This document shows, piece by piece, positions 6,458-15,860 of a DNA stretch of 53,463 nt; within the stretch, counting starts at the first letter, position 1, and every line of letters begins with the position of its first letter. This DNA is from Arsenophonus fragariae (lineage in GTDB: Bacteria; Pseudomonadota; Gammaproteobacteria; Enterobacterales; Enterobacteriaceae): NCBI GenBank assembly GCA_047291315.1, contig JBDPYZ010000019.1:1-53463 (forward strand). The letters are read 5' to 3'. The position numbers and the translations under genes were made by a program. The notes beneath the pieces are model-generated. The model searched no databases and had not been told where the DNA came from. It saw only the letters and a program-made list of their open reading frames with translations.

Positions 6458-8398
6458 ATGCAAAATCAACGTTCCTATAGTCTGTTGACGATTAAATGGG
6501 TCAATGAGGAAAAAAGGGAAATCACCGGGCTGGCGACTACCCCCTCTGCGGATAACGAAGGGGATATCATCAGTCCGGAAGGTGGTGTGTTTACCCTGCC
6601 TGTTCCGCTTTTGTGGCAGCACAACGCGGAAGAGCCTATTGGTGAAGTGACAGCGGCAAAAGTCACTGGCAATGGCATTGAGGTAAAGGCAAAACTGATT
6701 AAGGTCGCCTACCCTTTACAGTTAGCCGAAAGGCTTGAGGAAGCGTGGGCATCAATAAAATTGGGACTGGTAAAAGGTCTGTCCATCGGATTTAAGCCGA
6801 TAGAATACGCTTTTATTGACGATGGCGGTGTTAACTTCACCAAATGGCAGTGGTTAGAACTCTCCGCCGTAACGATACCCGCGAACAGCGACTGTAGTAT
6901 TCAGACTATCAAATCATTATCTAAATCGCCCGCCGCGTCTGGCACAAGGCAAGTTATCCATTTAAAACAATCTAAAGCTGGCGTTTCAGCAGACATTAAT
7001 TCAACCCAAGAGGTAAATAAAATGACCACTAGCGAACAGATCAAATCGTTCGAAGCGAAACGTGCTGCCAACGATGCCGGCCGTTTAGATATCATGAACA
7101 AGGCTGCTGAAGAGGGCCGCACTTTGGACGCGGAGGAATCTGAAAACTATGATAACCTGACCGCTGAAATAAAATCGGTGGATGCGCATTTATCCCGATT
7201 GCGCGAGATGGAAGAGACTCAGATCAAAACGGCCAAACCCATTAGCACTGAAAAATCTTTTTTGGATGCGGCGCGCAGTCGAGCAGGGGTTGTGAAAGCC
7301 GATGAACAATTAGCTCCCGGCATTGAATTTGCCCGTTATGTAAAATGCCTGGCGTCAGCAAAAGGTAATGTTAATCAGGCGTTAGAAATTGCCAAATCAA
7401 AATACCCTGAACAACCCCGACTCCAGAATGTATTAAAATCGGCCGTAAGTGCGGGTACAACAACCGATCTCAAATGGGCGGGTGCACTGGTTGAATATCA
7501 GAATTTCGCCGGTGATTTTATTGAATTCCTGCGCCCTAAAACAATTATTGGTCAATTTGGCAGCGGAAATATCCCTTCTTTGTTCAATGTTCCTTTCAAC
7601 ATTCGGGTATCCGGTCAGGTAAGCGGAGGTAAGGGTTACTGGGTTGGGCAGGGCGCACCAAAACCGCTGACAAAATTTGATTTTGAATCGGTAAAACTCG
7701 GGTTTGCCAAAGTGGCGAATATTGCTGTTTTAACCGATGAATTGGTACGATTTAGTAATCCTGCTGCAGATACGCTGGTTCGTAATGCTTTAGCGGCTGC
7801 TATCATTGAGCGGATTGATACCGATTTTATCGATCCTGCAAAAGCAGAAGTAGCAGATGTATCGCCGGCCTCCATCACCAACGCGGTCACAGCCATAACC
7901 TCAACGGGCGACCCTGAGGCAGATGTTGAATTACTGTTTGAAGCATTCATTAAAGCCAATCTCACACCAACAAATGGCGTGTGGATTATGTCATCGATGA
8001 CAGCACTGACATTGTCAAAAATGAAAAACCCATTAGGCCAAAAAATGTATCCTGAATTAACTTTATTAGGTGGCACTTTCCAGGGTTTACCCGCCATTGT
8101 TTCGCAATATGTGGACGATAAGCTTATTCTGGTGAATTCTTCAGATATTTATCTGGCTGACGACGGGCAGGTCGTTATTGATGCAAGTCGTGAAGCATCA
8201 TTACAGATGGAGGATGCTCCAACCAATAACAGTAAAACTGCTACAGGGGCACAACTGGTTTCCATGTTTCAAACCAACAGCGTAGCGATCCGCGCGGAGC
8301 GATTCATCAACTGGAAAAAACGTCGTGCGGAGGCTGTAGCATATGTGTCCAAAGTGAATTACAAGACAACGATAAAGCCAGCCAGCCTAAAGTCCTAA
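6458..8398 (+). CDS. Prohead protease / major capsid protein fusion, HK97 family
   Basis: 646-aa polyprotein. Residues 1 to about 160 are a U35-type prohead protease with His55 (LLWQHN) and Ser109 (GLSIGF), plus the conserved WLELSAVTIPAN segment. Residues about 189-290 form a helical delta (scaffold) domain rich in Glu/Lys, and the rest is the HK97-fold capsid protein (SGGKGYWVGQGAPKP through SFVK-like core blocks to FINWKKRR). Protease and capsid are usually separate genes. Here they are joined without a stop, but an internal ribosome site and ATG sit exactly at the start of the delta domain. The product could be both a fusion and a free capsid precursor. Confidence 0.95.
   Translation: MQNQRSYSLLTIKWVNEEKREITGLATTPSADNEGDIISPEGGVFTLPVPLLWQHNAEEPIGEVTAAKVTGNGIEVKAKLIKVAYPLQLAERLEEAWASIKLGLVKGLSIGFKPIEYAFIDDGGVNFTKWQWLELSAVTIPANSDCSIQTIKSLSKSPAASGTRQVIHLKQSKAGVSADINSTQEVNKMTTSEQIKSFEAKRAANDAGRLDIMNKAAEEGRTLDAEESENYDNLTAEIKSVDAHLSRLREMEETQIKTAKPISTEKSFLDAARSRAGVVKADEQLAPGIEFARYVKCLASAKGNVNQALEIAKSKYPEQPRLQNVLKSAVSAGTTTDLKWAGALVEYQNFAGDFIEFLRPKTIIGQFGSGNIPSLFNVPFNIRVSGQVSGGKGYWVGQGAPKPLTKFDFESVKLGFAKVANIAVLTDELVRFSNPAADTLVRNALAAAIIERIDTDFIDPAKAEVADVSPASITNAVTAITSTGDPEADVELLFEAFIKANLTPTNGVWIMSSMTALTLSKMKNPLGQKMYPELTLLGGTFQGLPAIVSQYVDDKLILVNSSDIYLADDGQVVIDASREASLQMEDAPTNNSKTATGAQLVSMFQTNSVAIRAERFINWKKRRAEAVAYVSKVNYKTTIKPASLKS
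7008..7024 (+). promoter_or_regulatory. Internal ribosome site and start for free capsid protein
   Basis: AAGAGGT followed 8 nt later by an in-frame ATG (residue 189, MTTSEQIKSF). From this start the protein is 458 aa and begins where ordinary HK97 capsid genes begin. Stoichiometry also favours it, since few protease copies but hundreds of capsid copies are needed per head. Confidence 0.7.
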
Positions 8399-8469
8399 CC
8401 GCGGATAATACAACTATAAAGGCGAGTAAAAGCAAAAAGTTGTATTAACGGCAATAAAAACCATGAGTC

Positions 8470-8491
8470 AAGGGCATTTTGCCCTTTTTTT
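8470..8491 (+). terminator. Intrinsic terminator between capsid and portal genes
   Basis: Seven-base-pair stem AAGGGCA/TGCCCTT with a TTT loop and a run of seven T. It lies in the 118-nt gap between capsid and portal. In a late operon read by Q-modified polymerase it may only tune the capsid:portal ratio. Confidence 0.7.
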
Positions 8492-8516
8492 ATGCATTAA
8501 TCGCAACGGAAAAATT

Positions 8517-9845
8517 ATGTTGATGATGAAAAAAACAGGCCGCCTTGTGCGTCGTTGGTTCTCCAGCAGCGTAGGAGGAGGGGTTACGTTGATACGAGAA
8601 TTATTTCCGGGCGCCTGGCAACAAGATACCGATGTCAAGTTAAGCCGGGAGGATGTCCTCGCTTTTCATCCTGTTTTTGCCTGTATTACATTAATTGCCT
8701 CTGATATTTCAAAATTGCCGTTGCGATTAAAAAAACGGGATAGTACGGGTATCTGGCTTGATGTGAAAAAGACAGAGCCTGTTCTCATCCGGCCAAATAA
8801 ATTACAGAACCGTCATCAGTTTTTTGAAAACTGGCTAAATTCAAAACTTTCTACCGGAAATGCTTATATTTTCAAGCGAAGAACGCAATCGGGAAAAGTC
8901 AAGTCACTTCATGTTCTAGATCCTGGCCGGATAACCCCGCTTGTCAGTGATGAGGGTGAAGTTTTTTATAAACTTTCGATAGACAATGTGGCGGGTATCA
9001 AGGATTCGGTGACAATCCCTGCCTGTGAAATGATCCATGACCGGTTTAACTGTCTGTATCATCCTTTAATCGGCGTACCGCCTATTTACGCGTGTGCGAT
9101 GGCGTCCGCCCAGGGTAGGGCAATCATGAAACAGTCCACCAGATTATTCATTAATGGCGGGAAACCCAGTGGAGTAATTGAACTCCCTGGCGACATCAGT
9201 CCAGAGACCCTTTGTACATTGCGGGCGGACTGGGAAACCAGTTATGGTGGCAAAAATGTCGGCAGAACAGCGATATTGCCAGAAGGAGCGAGATACAACC
9301 CGAGCATCGTTAGCCCTGTTGATGCCCAGGCTGCAGAGCAACTCGGGTTAACCGCGGAGATTTGCTGTTCCGTCTATCATGTCCCGTTATTCAAGATAGG
9401 GTTAGGTGAAGTGCCGTCGTACAACAATGTTGAAGCGCTTGACCAGCAGTATTATTCCCAATGCGTGCAGACCCACATTGAAGCGATTGAAACGTTACTG
9501 GCCGAAGGATTAGAACTTGGCGAGGGGCGCAGGATTGAGTTTGATTTAAATGCGCTGTTAAGGATGGACACCTCTACCCGGTTTAAAGCCTACAACGATG
9601 CGATAAAAGGGGGGTGGTTTGCACCGAATGAAGCCAGAAAAAAAGAAAATTTACCGCCTGTTGAGGGAGGTGATACACCGTATGCGCAGCAGCAAAACTA
9701 TAGTTTAGCGGCGCTTTCGCGACGTGATAACAACCTGAAACCTAAAAAATACGCCACGGAGAGCGCAGAGAAGAAACCAAAAGCATTAATAGAGAGTGAG
9801 CAGCGCACCTATAAATCTATTCTCAAAGGAATGTTTTCACCATGA
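8517..9845 (+). CDS. Portal protein, HK97 family
   Basis: Dodecameric portal at the head vertex (442 aa from the ATG at 8517). An upstream ATG at 8463 is in frame, but using it would translate through the terminator hairpin, so the internal start, with CGGAAAA upstream, is preferred. Family blocks include HPVFACITLIASDISKLPL, NAYIFKRR, RLFINGGKPSGVIELPG, NNVEALDQQYYSQCVQTHIE and the C-terminal WFAPNEARKKENLPPVEGGD. It overlaps the next gene by 4 nt. Confidence 0.94.
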   Translation: MLMMKKTGRLVRRWFSSSVGGGVTLIRELFPGAWQQDTDVKLSREDVLAFHPVFACITLIASDISKLPLRLKKRDSTGIWLDVKKTEPVLIRPNKLQNRHQFFENWLNSKLSTGNAYIFKRRTQSGKVKSLHVLDPGRITPLVSDEGEVFYKLSIDNVAGIKDSVTIPACEMIHDRFNCLYHPLIGVPPIYACAMASAQGRAIMKQSTRLFINGGKPSGVIELPGDISPETLCTLRADWETSYGGKNVGRTAILPEGARYNPSIVSPVDAQAAEQLGLTAEICCSVYHVPLFKIGLGEVPSYNNVEALDQQYYSQCVQTHIEAIETLLAEGLELGEGRRIEFDLNALLRMDTSTRFKAYNDAIKGGWFAPNEARKKENLPPVEGGDTPYAQQQNYSLAALSRRDNNLKPKKYATESAEKKPKALIESEQRTYKSILKGMFSP

Positions 9846-10801
9846 ACGAAAGAGAATTGTCGCTGGTAAAGTTAATTGGCGAAACCGTTAAAGAAGAGTT
9901 AATCCGGCTTGAAAATACGTTTAACCGTGAAATTGATAGTCTTAAAAAAGACCATGATGAAAAAATATTGAACCTGAAAAAAGCGATAGCGGAAGAAAAT
10001 CAGGAAAAAAATCGCCTCGATGAGCAGGTTTTAGCGGAAAAGATAAAAACAACCGTTCTTGAGGAAATAAAACCGGTTAATCAAATCTCGCTATCGGATA
10101 TTGAGATATCGATAAACGAAAAATTAGCCAACATAGTGCAATCGTTACCGGTACCTGAACAGTCTGATATTAACACCTTAATTGCCGATGCTGTCGATAA
10201 ATTACCAAAACCTGAAGACGGGAAGAGTGTAACACTGAAGGAAGTTGAACCGTTGATAAAACAGGGTATTCAGACGATATTTGATGCTTTTCCCAAGCCC
10301 AAAGATGGTAAGGATGCTGATCCGGAAGAAGTTGCCCGAAAACTCTTGCCGTTGATGCCAAAACCTGAAGACGGAAAAGACGCATTACAGATTGAATTTC
10401 TCCCGGGTATTGATGAATCAAAAAGCTATTCGCGCGGGACGTTTGCTATATGCAAGGGTGGCGTCTGGCGGGCTTTTCAGCAAACTACCGGTATGCACGG
10501 TTGGGAATGTATTTTTAACGGATATTATGACTTACGTACTGAAATGAAAGACGCCCGAACAGTATTGCTGCACACGGAGATGACCAACGGAGAGGTTAAA
10601 ACCCATAAGCATGTTATTCCGGCGATGATTTATTGTGGTGTTTATCGCGTTGGATCAACGTATCAAAACGGGGATATTGTCACCTGGGGAGGTTCACTCT
10701 GGCACTGTGATGAAGCGACCAAAGACAAGCCTGGAGAACATAGCTCAAAAGGGTGGACTTTAATCGTGAAACGGGGTCGTGATGGGAGGGATATAAGATG
10801 A
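9842..10801 (+). CDS. Coiled-coil phage structural protein with repeats and carbohydrate-binding-like C-terminus
   Basis: 319 aa. The N-terminal 100 residues are a charged coiled coil. Three spaced copies of PKPEDGK/PKPKDGK follow (about residues 120-180), then two segments patterned like type 5/12 carbohydrate-binding modules, each with YxxG(D/T), a Trp and a Gly-Trp end (YSRGTFAICKGGVWRAF and YQNGDIVTWGGSLWHC). It ends RGRDGRDIR, collagen-like. Sitting between portal and connector genes, it may be a head fibre or decoration. The exact role is not known. Confidence 0.65.
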   Translation: MNERELSLVKLIGETVKEELIRLENTFNREIDSLKKDHDEKILNLKKAIAEENQEKNRLDEQVLAEKIKTTVLEEIKPVNQISLSDIEISINEKLANIVQSLPVPEQSDINTLIADAVDKLPKPEDGKSVTLKEVEPLIKQGIQTIFDAFPKPKDGKDADPEEVARKLLPLMPKPEDGKDALQIEFLPGIDESKSYSRGTFAICKGGVWRAFQQTTGMHGWECIFNGYYDLRTEMKDARTVLLHTEMTNGEVKTHKHVIPAMIYCGVYRVGSTYQNGDIVTWGGSLWHCDEATKDKPGEHSSKGWTLIVKRGRDGRDIR

Positions 10802-11118
10802 TAGAAGTCGTGACGCTGGAAGAAATCAAGTCACATTTGCGTATTGATCACGATGTTTTAGATGCTGACCTGCAATTAAAGATTAACAGTTCAACGGCGG
10901 CCGTACTGGATTTTGTCAATGACTGGCTACAAAAAAATGATAAAGAGAAAATAACAGACTCTCCTGATTTTTATCGCGTCAAAAGCGCGGTCATGATTCT
11001 GACCGGTATCCTGTACCGCGATCCTGACGGGGCCGATAAAGGATTGTACCCAAAAGGCGAGTTACCCTATCCGGTCAAAGCCCTCATTAATTCACTACAC
11101 AAACCGGTGATTGTATGA
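10798..11118 (+). CDS. Head-tail connector, gp6-like
   Basis: 106-aa protein of the phage gp6-like connector family. It begins VTLEEIKSHLRIDHDVLDADLQ and is largely helical, with a LTGILYRDPDG segment. It forms the ring below the portal. It overlaps both neighbours by 4 nt. Confidence 0.88.
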   Translation: MIEVVTLEEIKSHLRIDHDVLDADLQLKINSSTAAVLDFVNDWLQKNDKEKITDSPDFYRVKSAVMILTGILYRDPDGADKGLYPKGELPYPVKALINSLHKPVIV

Positions 11119-11447
11119 AAGCAGGGGATTTAACAAAACGTATCACGTTATGTCGACCTAAAATCATTCGCCAGCCACTTGGCACTGAAAAAGTGATGAT
11201 TGAAAAAGTGGCTGATGTCTGGGCAAAAGTCGAAGCGATTTCGAATAATAAAATCCGTACGGCTGATCAACAACAGGTTATCGAAAAAACGCGTTTCACA
11301 CTTAGGCCACGAACGGATGTTGATATCGACTGGTTGATAGACTATCGACAACGGCGATTTACCGTGCGTTCGGTTGACAGAAATCAGCCTGATCGACTGC
11401 TTATCACAACTGAAGCGGATGTGAGACATGATAGAAGAGGATATTGA
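11115..11447 (+). CDS. Head-tail adaptor (stopper-like)
   Basis: 110-aa SPP1 gp16-like adaptor. The start MKAGDLTKRITL, the central VADVWAKVEAIS and the late RRFTVRSVDR are usual for the family. It closes or gates the neck between connector and tail. It overlaps the next ORF by 20 nt. Confidence 0.87.
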   Translation: MKAGDLTKRITLCRPKIIRQPLGTEKVMIEKVADVWAKVEAISNNKIRTADQQQVIEKTRFTLRPRTDVDIDWLIDYRQRRFTVRSVDRNQPDRLLITTEADVRHDRRGY

Positions 11448-11817
11448 GAAAGATTTAAGGCGGATTACGGGATTGGACGCTTTTCCCCTTCAACTTCCCG
11501 TAATCAATCTTGAGGGTGTAATTTATCAGCGTATTAGTGATCCGAAAATCATGACTGGTCTGGCAAAAACCAGACTGGTACAGGCGCGATTTCAGATCAC
11601 GGTTCAGCTCATGGACGATTATCGAAAAGCCCTGTCATTGAGCGATAAAATCCGGGATGAATGGGAAAATATTGAACACGGTTACTTAGGTGATTATCCG
11701 GTACAACACGTTGAACGTGATAATTTCTGGCAGGATATGACCGAGCAGACCGCTAACCGGAAAATATACCGGATTGGACGGGATTTTATTCTGACCTATG
11801 CGGAGGATGCAAAATGA
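11428..11817 (+). CDS. Tail completion / terminator protein
   Basis: 129 aa. A mixed alpha/beta protein with a phage tail-terminator layout: N-terminal helix, then ARFQITVQLMDDYRKALSLSDKIRDEW and a final beta strand. Assignment rests on gene order (adaptor, this gene, gp10-like, tail tube) and overall pattern. The order relative to the gp10-like gene differs from HK97. Confidence 0.65.
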   Translation: MIEEDIEKDLRRITGLDAFPLQLPVINLEGVIYQRISDPKIMTGLAKTRLVQARFQITVQLMDDYRKALSLSDKIRDEWENIEHGYLGDYPVQHVERDNFWQDMTEQTANRKIYRIGRDFILTYAEDAK

Positions 11818-12227
11818 GAATACGCCTTGAGGTGAAAGGCTTAAGGGAACTGGAGTACGAATTGAACAAACTGGGAGAGGAAATAACAACTAAAATTCTG
11901 CGAAAAGCGGGCCGTGAAGTGATGAAACCAGTGCTTGACGATATGAAAGCGCATGTGGGATTTGATGTGACAAGTCAGCGTGAACATATGCGGGAGAGTA
12001 TAAAAATACGTACAACAGACAGAATGAATGAAGAGAATACGCAAACCGTCATGACCGTTAGGGTGGGCCCTTCAAAAAAACATGTAATGAAAGCGCGTGC
12101 GCAGGAATTTGGTACGGTAAAACAAATCCCGCACCCCTTTATCCGTCCAGCTCTCGATTTTAACCGTCAGTTTGTACTCAATACACTGGCGGAACAAATC
12201 CGGGCGAGCATTGAAAACATCCGTTAA
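11814..12227 (+). CDS. HK97 gp10-like tail component
   Basis: 137 aa. LEVKGLRELEYELNKLGEE is the family N-terminus, and AQEFGTVKQIPHPFIRPALD is the conserved C-terminal block. These neck or tail-completion proteins link the head to the tail tube. It overlaps the upstream gene by 4 nt. Confidence 0.9.
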   Translation: MRIRLEVKGLRELEYELNKLGEEITTKILRKAGREVMKPVLDDMKAHVGFDVTSQREHMRESIKIRTTDRMNEENTQTVMTVRVGPSKKHVMKARAQEFGTVKQIPHPFIRPALDFNRQFVLNTLAEQIRASIENIR

Positions 12228-12244
12228 TTAACAGGAGTATACCC

Positions 12245-12691
12245 ATGCCAGACAAAACATCACCCGAATACGCCATGTTGCCTACTGGTACCGTGGTTAA
12301 ATTTGGTCAACCGGGTGATCCCGTTGACAAAATGAAACCGCTGACCAATTGTAGAGCCGTAGGTGCAACAGGGTTAACCGGTAGCTTTATAGATTGTACT
12401 ACATTGCTGGATAGCCACAAACAATACATATCGGATTTGCCGGAAGGCCCTGAAAAGACACTGGGTTTTGTTGACAATCCGAAAAATGCAGATTTTACCG
12501 CTTTTTTAAATGCGGCACAGAACCGGGAAACCGTTCAGTTTTATATTGAGCTGAAAAACAAACGGACGGCAACCATGATTCTGGCATTGTCAGGTTGGGA
12601 GATGAATGATCTTAATGCGCCCGCAAGTGAAGCGATTCAGATCACCGTCAAAGGTAAACAGAATAATCTGGTCTGGGGAATGGCGAGTTAA
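12245..12691 (+). CDS. Major tail tube protein
   Basis: 148-aa beta-rich protein forming the siphophage tail tube. It has the tail-tube pattern of a central NADFTAFLNAAQNRETVQFYIELKN and a C-terminal SEAIQITVKGKQN. AGGAG lies 8 nt before the ATG. The stop overlaps another ATG (TAATG at 12689). Confidence 0.85.
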   Translation: MPDKTSPEYAMLPTGTVVKFGQPGDPVDKMKPLTNCRAVGATGLTGSFIDCTTLLDSHKQYISDLPEGPEKTLGFVDNPKNADFTAFLNAAQNRETVQFYIELKNKRTATMILALSGWEMNDLNAPASEAIQITVKGKQNNLVWGMAS

Positions 12692-12804
12692 TGATGGTTT
12701 TGATGTACTCCTTAAAATTTTGGGAGAAATTGACAGTCGGATTAAAACTTTGTCCGCTGAAATGTCGAAATATGTTAACGCTGCGGAAAAAAACAGGAAA
12801 CTAA

Positions 12805-13152
12805 ATGTCATCATTAAAATCACGTCTATTGGCCCCGGATGTCCATGTTGAAAAACAGGTTATCTTTGATACTGAAGTTCATCTTCGTCGCTTAACGATT
12901 GCGGAACTTGACGAATACGAGCAGGCGTTAAAGCAGGCACAGGAGAATGGTTCTAATACCCAGGCCAGCCTTGCGGGGGCAAAGCTTATTTTGCAAGCGC
13001 TATCCGATAAAGCCGGACAAGCTTTACCTGCGGGAGAATTACCTACTGCAGAGGAATTAATTGCTACCAAATCCACCTTCTCACTGATTGAAGCGCTTAA
13101 ATGTGTTCAACAGTTCAGCTATGGCAATCTGGACACAGCTAAAAAAAACTAA
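12805..13152 (+). CDS. Tail assembly chaperone, G product
   Basis: 115 aa. It helps load tail-tube protein onto the tape measure. It begins MSSLKSRLLAPD and has RLTIAELDEYEQALKQA. It ends in a run of eight A residues followed by a stop. This is the short, unshifted partner of the GT fusion product. Confidence 0.88.
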   Translation: MSSLKSRLLAPDVHVEKQVIFDTEVHLRRLTIAELDEYEQALKQAQENGSNTQASLAGAKLILQALSDKAGQALPAGELPTAEELIATKSTFSLIEALKCVQQFSYGNLDTAKKN

Positions 13153-13376
13153 CAGACTCATCCCGCTTACACTTTGTTTTTCAGCTTGCCGACAGGTGGG
13201 GTGAGCCCGATCCGCGCAAAATTGCTTCGTTACCGGCTGAGATATTAACGTACTGGCAGGCGTTTTTTCTGTTAGAGACGGAAGTCGAAAAAGTCGGCAA
13301 AACCACGCCTAAATGGATTGAACATGATGATGATAACAGGCAATGTAATGCTATCATGAGGATTTTAAATGGCTGA
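12805..13376 (+). CDS. Tail assembly chaperone, GT fusion by -1 frameshift
   Basis: A canonical X XXY YYZ heptamer, A AAA AAC at 13143-13149, lies in the correct phase immediately before the zero-frame stop (13150-13152). After a -1 slip, translation continues at CTA ACA GAC and adds about 75 residues. The added part has a typical T domain (LADRWGEPDPRKIASLPAEI, then ILTYWQAFFLLE) and ends at TGA 13374-13376, 8 nt inside the tape-measure gene. The GT product would be about 190 aa. The T frame has no start codon of its own, which agrees with programmed frameshifting as in lambda gpG/gpGT. Confidence 0.9.
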
Positions 13377-15858
13377 TGTAGCAAGTTTAGCGGTGGCATT
13401 ACATCTGAATGCCGCCAGTTTCAAATCACAGATAATCGATGCTTACAACGTGGCCGAGAAGGGATCCCGTAAACTGACGCGGCAGGTTGAAATAAGTTCC
13501 AATGCGAGTGCGGGCGCCATTAAGCAAATGGCCACACAGGCACAGCAATCGAGCGGTCAGGCAGCTAAAGGCTTTGGTCAACTGCATCATGTTCTGACTG
13601 AACTGGTTTCTGGCAGTAATGTTGCCGCCAGCACGATTTCTAAGGCTTTGGTTCCCGCCTTTGAACGTCTTTTTGGGGCGGCCAATGATCCCTCCTTTGA
13701 TATTCAACAGCGGGTGGTTAAAGAGGCAGCGCAGAGCGCAGTAGATTATGCGCAAGCTGCTGTTGAGGCGGCTAAAGCAGATAAAGTCAGGGCACAGCAG
13801 GGACTTAAAACGGCTCAGGCAATGAAAGCGCAGGCGATGGCACAACGTGAACAGGCCTTTTTGTCAGATGAACATCTTGAAAAGCTGCGGGCGGTTAGTG
13901 AGCAACATGGGCTTAACGTGGCCGCCATTGAAAAGACTCATGCGGCACAACATGCGGCCAATGCCAGAGCGATTGCTGAGGCTAATCTTGCCGAGGTGGC
14001 CGCAAGTCAAAAAGCGGCGTCGGCGTCGGCGAAACTGACGGCGGCACAGACAGCGGAAGTGACGGGCACAAAACAGTTAGTCGTGGCCAGGCAGCAACTT
14101 GCTGTTGCAAATACAGAATTAACTAAATTGCAGCGCATCACGGGAGGCGTAGCTAGCGGCTTCCATAATCTGGTTAACCTGATGGGCGGTCCAGTCAATG
14201 CTGGATTAATGGCGGCGGCGGGTGCTGTATTTTATCTGCACTCAAAGTTTAAGGAAACCGAAGCGCAAACAAAAAGTTTTAATGAAGCCATCGCGCACAC
14301 AGGTTTAGTGGGTATCGCGACAGCGGAACATTATCGAAAAATCGCGGACGAAATGGGTGGAACAAAAGCGGCGTTTGAAGCTGTTACTGCAGTCGCAAAT
14401 GCGGGATTTGTGGGCTCAATAGCGCAGCAGCTTGCACAGGTCACGATGAAAGCCGGTGAAGCGGGCTTCAAGGTGAAGGATATTACGAGCGCTTTTGCCC
14501 TTGTGGAAACGGATGCGATCAACGCGATGAAAAGCCTGACGGATGTGGGTGTTGTGCTTAATAAAACCGTGGTTGATCAGGTTGTGGCTTACGTTAAAGC
14601 CGGCAATAAAGCCACTGCGGGCACGCTATTATGGCAATCTGCGCTTGAAGCGCTTGAGACTAAAGCGAAGCTGGCTTCTGAACCCCTGCGTAAACTGAAT
14701 CTTGAAGCCGAGAAATCGATGATACTGGGGCTTGCGTTTGGGAATACTTATCACAAGGCTTATCTTGACCAGCGAAAGGAACAGCAGAAAGCACAACAAA
14801 AAACGGCCAATGAGCTCACTGAGCAACAGGCAGAAGCGATAAAAAAGCAAAAGCAGTACATTAAAGCGGCAACAGAAGCTGCGGTTAAAAAACCTGCTAC
14901 CCGAATGGATTACGGTCAACAGCGATTAGCGCAATTAGAAAAAGAAACTATTTCATTGCAGGCGCAGTTACGATATACCGATAAGATGACCGTTTCCCAA
15001 AAGCAGCTCATTGCTTTTGAAATTGAGCTGGCATCGTGGAAAGGTCAGACGTTAAGCGCCCAGCAGCAAAGTATACTGGCGTCCCGAGAACAGATTAAAG
15101 CACAGTTAAAAAGTAATGCTGTTATCGAGAAGCAGCTTGAAGACCAAAAAACACTGAATGACCTTATTGTGAAAAGTATTGAAGAAGCCAATAAAAAAGG
15201 TGAAGAAGCCGCAAAAAGAAAAGATATAAAAGGGGGATTTCAGCAGGGATTTAAGGATTTTGAAAATGAAGCGACTAATATGTTTGAAAATGTTAGAAAT
15301 GCGACAAAAAACGCCTTCGAGGGTATGTCAAATACCTTAGCGGATTTTGTTACGACGGGAAAGTTCAATTTTGCTGATTTTGCGCAGTCGGTGGTGAATG
15401 ATATTACCCGCATGACCGTTAAAATGATGATTTTTAGATCGCTTGAAAGGGGTACAAAAGGGACTTCATTTGGGGGCTTCCTGTTTGGTAATGCGCAAGG
15501 TGGTGTTTACAATTCGCCGGGTTTAAGTGCCCATCGTAATACCGTCGTCAATTCTCCGACTTTTTTCCCTTTTGCGAAAGGAATGGGGTTAATGGGTGAA
15601 GCAGGTCCAGAAGCGATTATGCCGTTAGCGCGAGGTTCTGATGGTTCACTGGGCGTCAGGTCTGCAGGCTGTTCATCGGAGACACGGGGTATTACTGATA
15701 TTCATATCCATCAGGAGATAAATGTAATCGGCAATGGCGATAAAGTGCTGGAGGAAGCGGTCATGCGGGGGGCAAGGCTGGGTGCTGATGATGCCCTTGC
15801 GCGAATACAGCGTGATTTTACGACCAATGGACGGATACGAAGACTACTGGGAGGCTAA
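13369..15858 (+). CDS. Tail tape measure protein
   Basis: 829 aa. Long Ala/Gln/Lys-rich helical repeats (residues about 60-260) precede a hydrophobic segment (GGPVNAGLMAAAGAVFYLHS). A further coiled coil and a lambda-type C-terminal domain follow, with NVRNATKNAFEGMSNTLADF, GGVYNSPGLSAHRN and GLMGEAGPEAIMPLARG. Its length sets tail length. The position after G/GT is the standard siphophage order. Confidence 0.95.
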   Translation: MADVASLAVALHLNAASFKSQIIDAYNVAEKGSRKLTRQVEISSNASAGAIKQMATQAQQSSGQAAKGFGQLHHVLTELVSGSNVAASTISKALVPAFERLFGAANDPSFDIQQRVVKEAAQSAVDYAQAAVEAAKADKVRAQQGLKTAQAMKAQAMAQREQAFLSDEHLEKLRAVSEQHGLNVAAIEKTHAAQHAANARAIAEANLAEVAASQKAASASAKLTAAQTAEVTGTKQLVVARQQLAVANTELTKLQRITGGVASGFHNLVNLMGGPVNAGLMAAAGAVFYLHSKFKETEAQTKSFNEAIAHTGLVGIATAEHYRKIADEMGGTKAAFEAVTAVANAGFVGSIAQQLAQVTMKAGEAGFKVKDITSAFALVETDAINAMKSLTDVGVVLNKTVVDQVVAYVKAGNKATAGTLLWQSALEALETKAKLASEPLRKLNLEAEKSMILGLAFGNTYHKAYLDQRKEQQKAQQKTANELTEQQAEAIKKQKQYIKAATEAAVKKPATRMDYGQQRLAQLEKETISLQAQLRYTDKMTVSQKQLIAFEIELASWKGQTLSAQQQSILASREQIKAQLKSNAVIEKQLEDQKTLNDLIVKSIEEANKKGEEAAKRKDIKGGFQQGFKDFENEATNMFENVRNATKNAFEGMSNTLADFVTTGKFNFADFAQSVVNDITRMTVKMMIFRSLERGTKGTSFGGFLFGNAQGGVYNSPGLSAHRNTVVNSPTFFPFAKGMGLMGEAGPEAIMPLARGSDGSLGVRSAGCSSETRGITDIHIHQEINVIGNGDKVLEEAVMRGARLGADDALARIQRDFTTNGRIRRLLGG

Positions 15859-15860
15859 TC

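Noticed and set aside
8463..8516. Upstream portal start at 8463
   Set aside because: It would translate through an intrinsic terminator hairpin, and these residues are unlike portal proteins; the ATG at 8517 is better.
13426..13845. 139-aa minus-strand frame in the tape measure gene
   Set aside because: Antisense shadow of an alanine-rich coding region; no ribosome site or family pattern.
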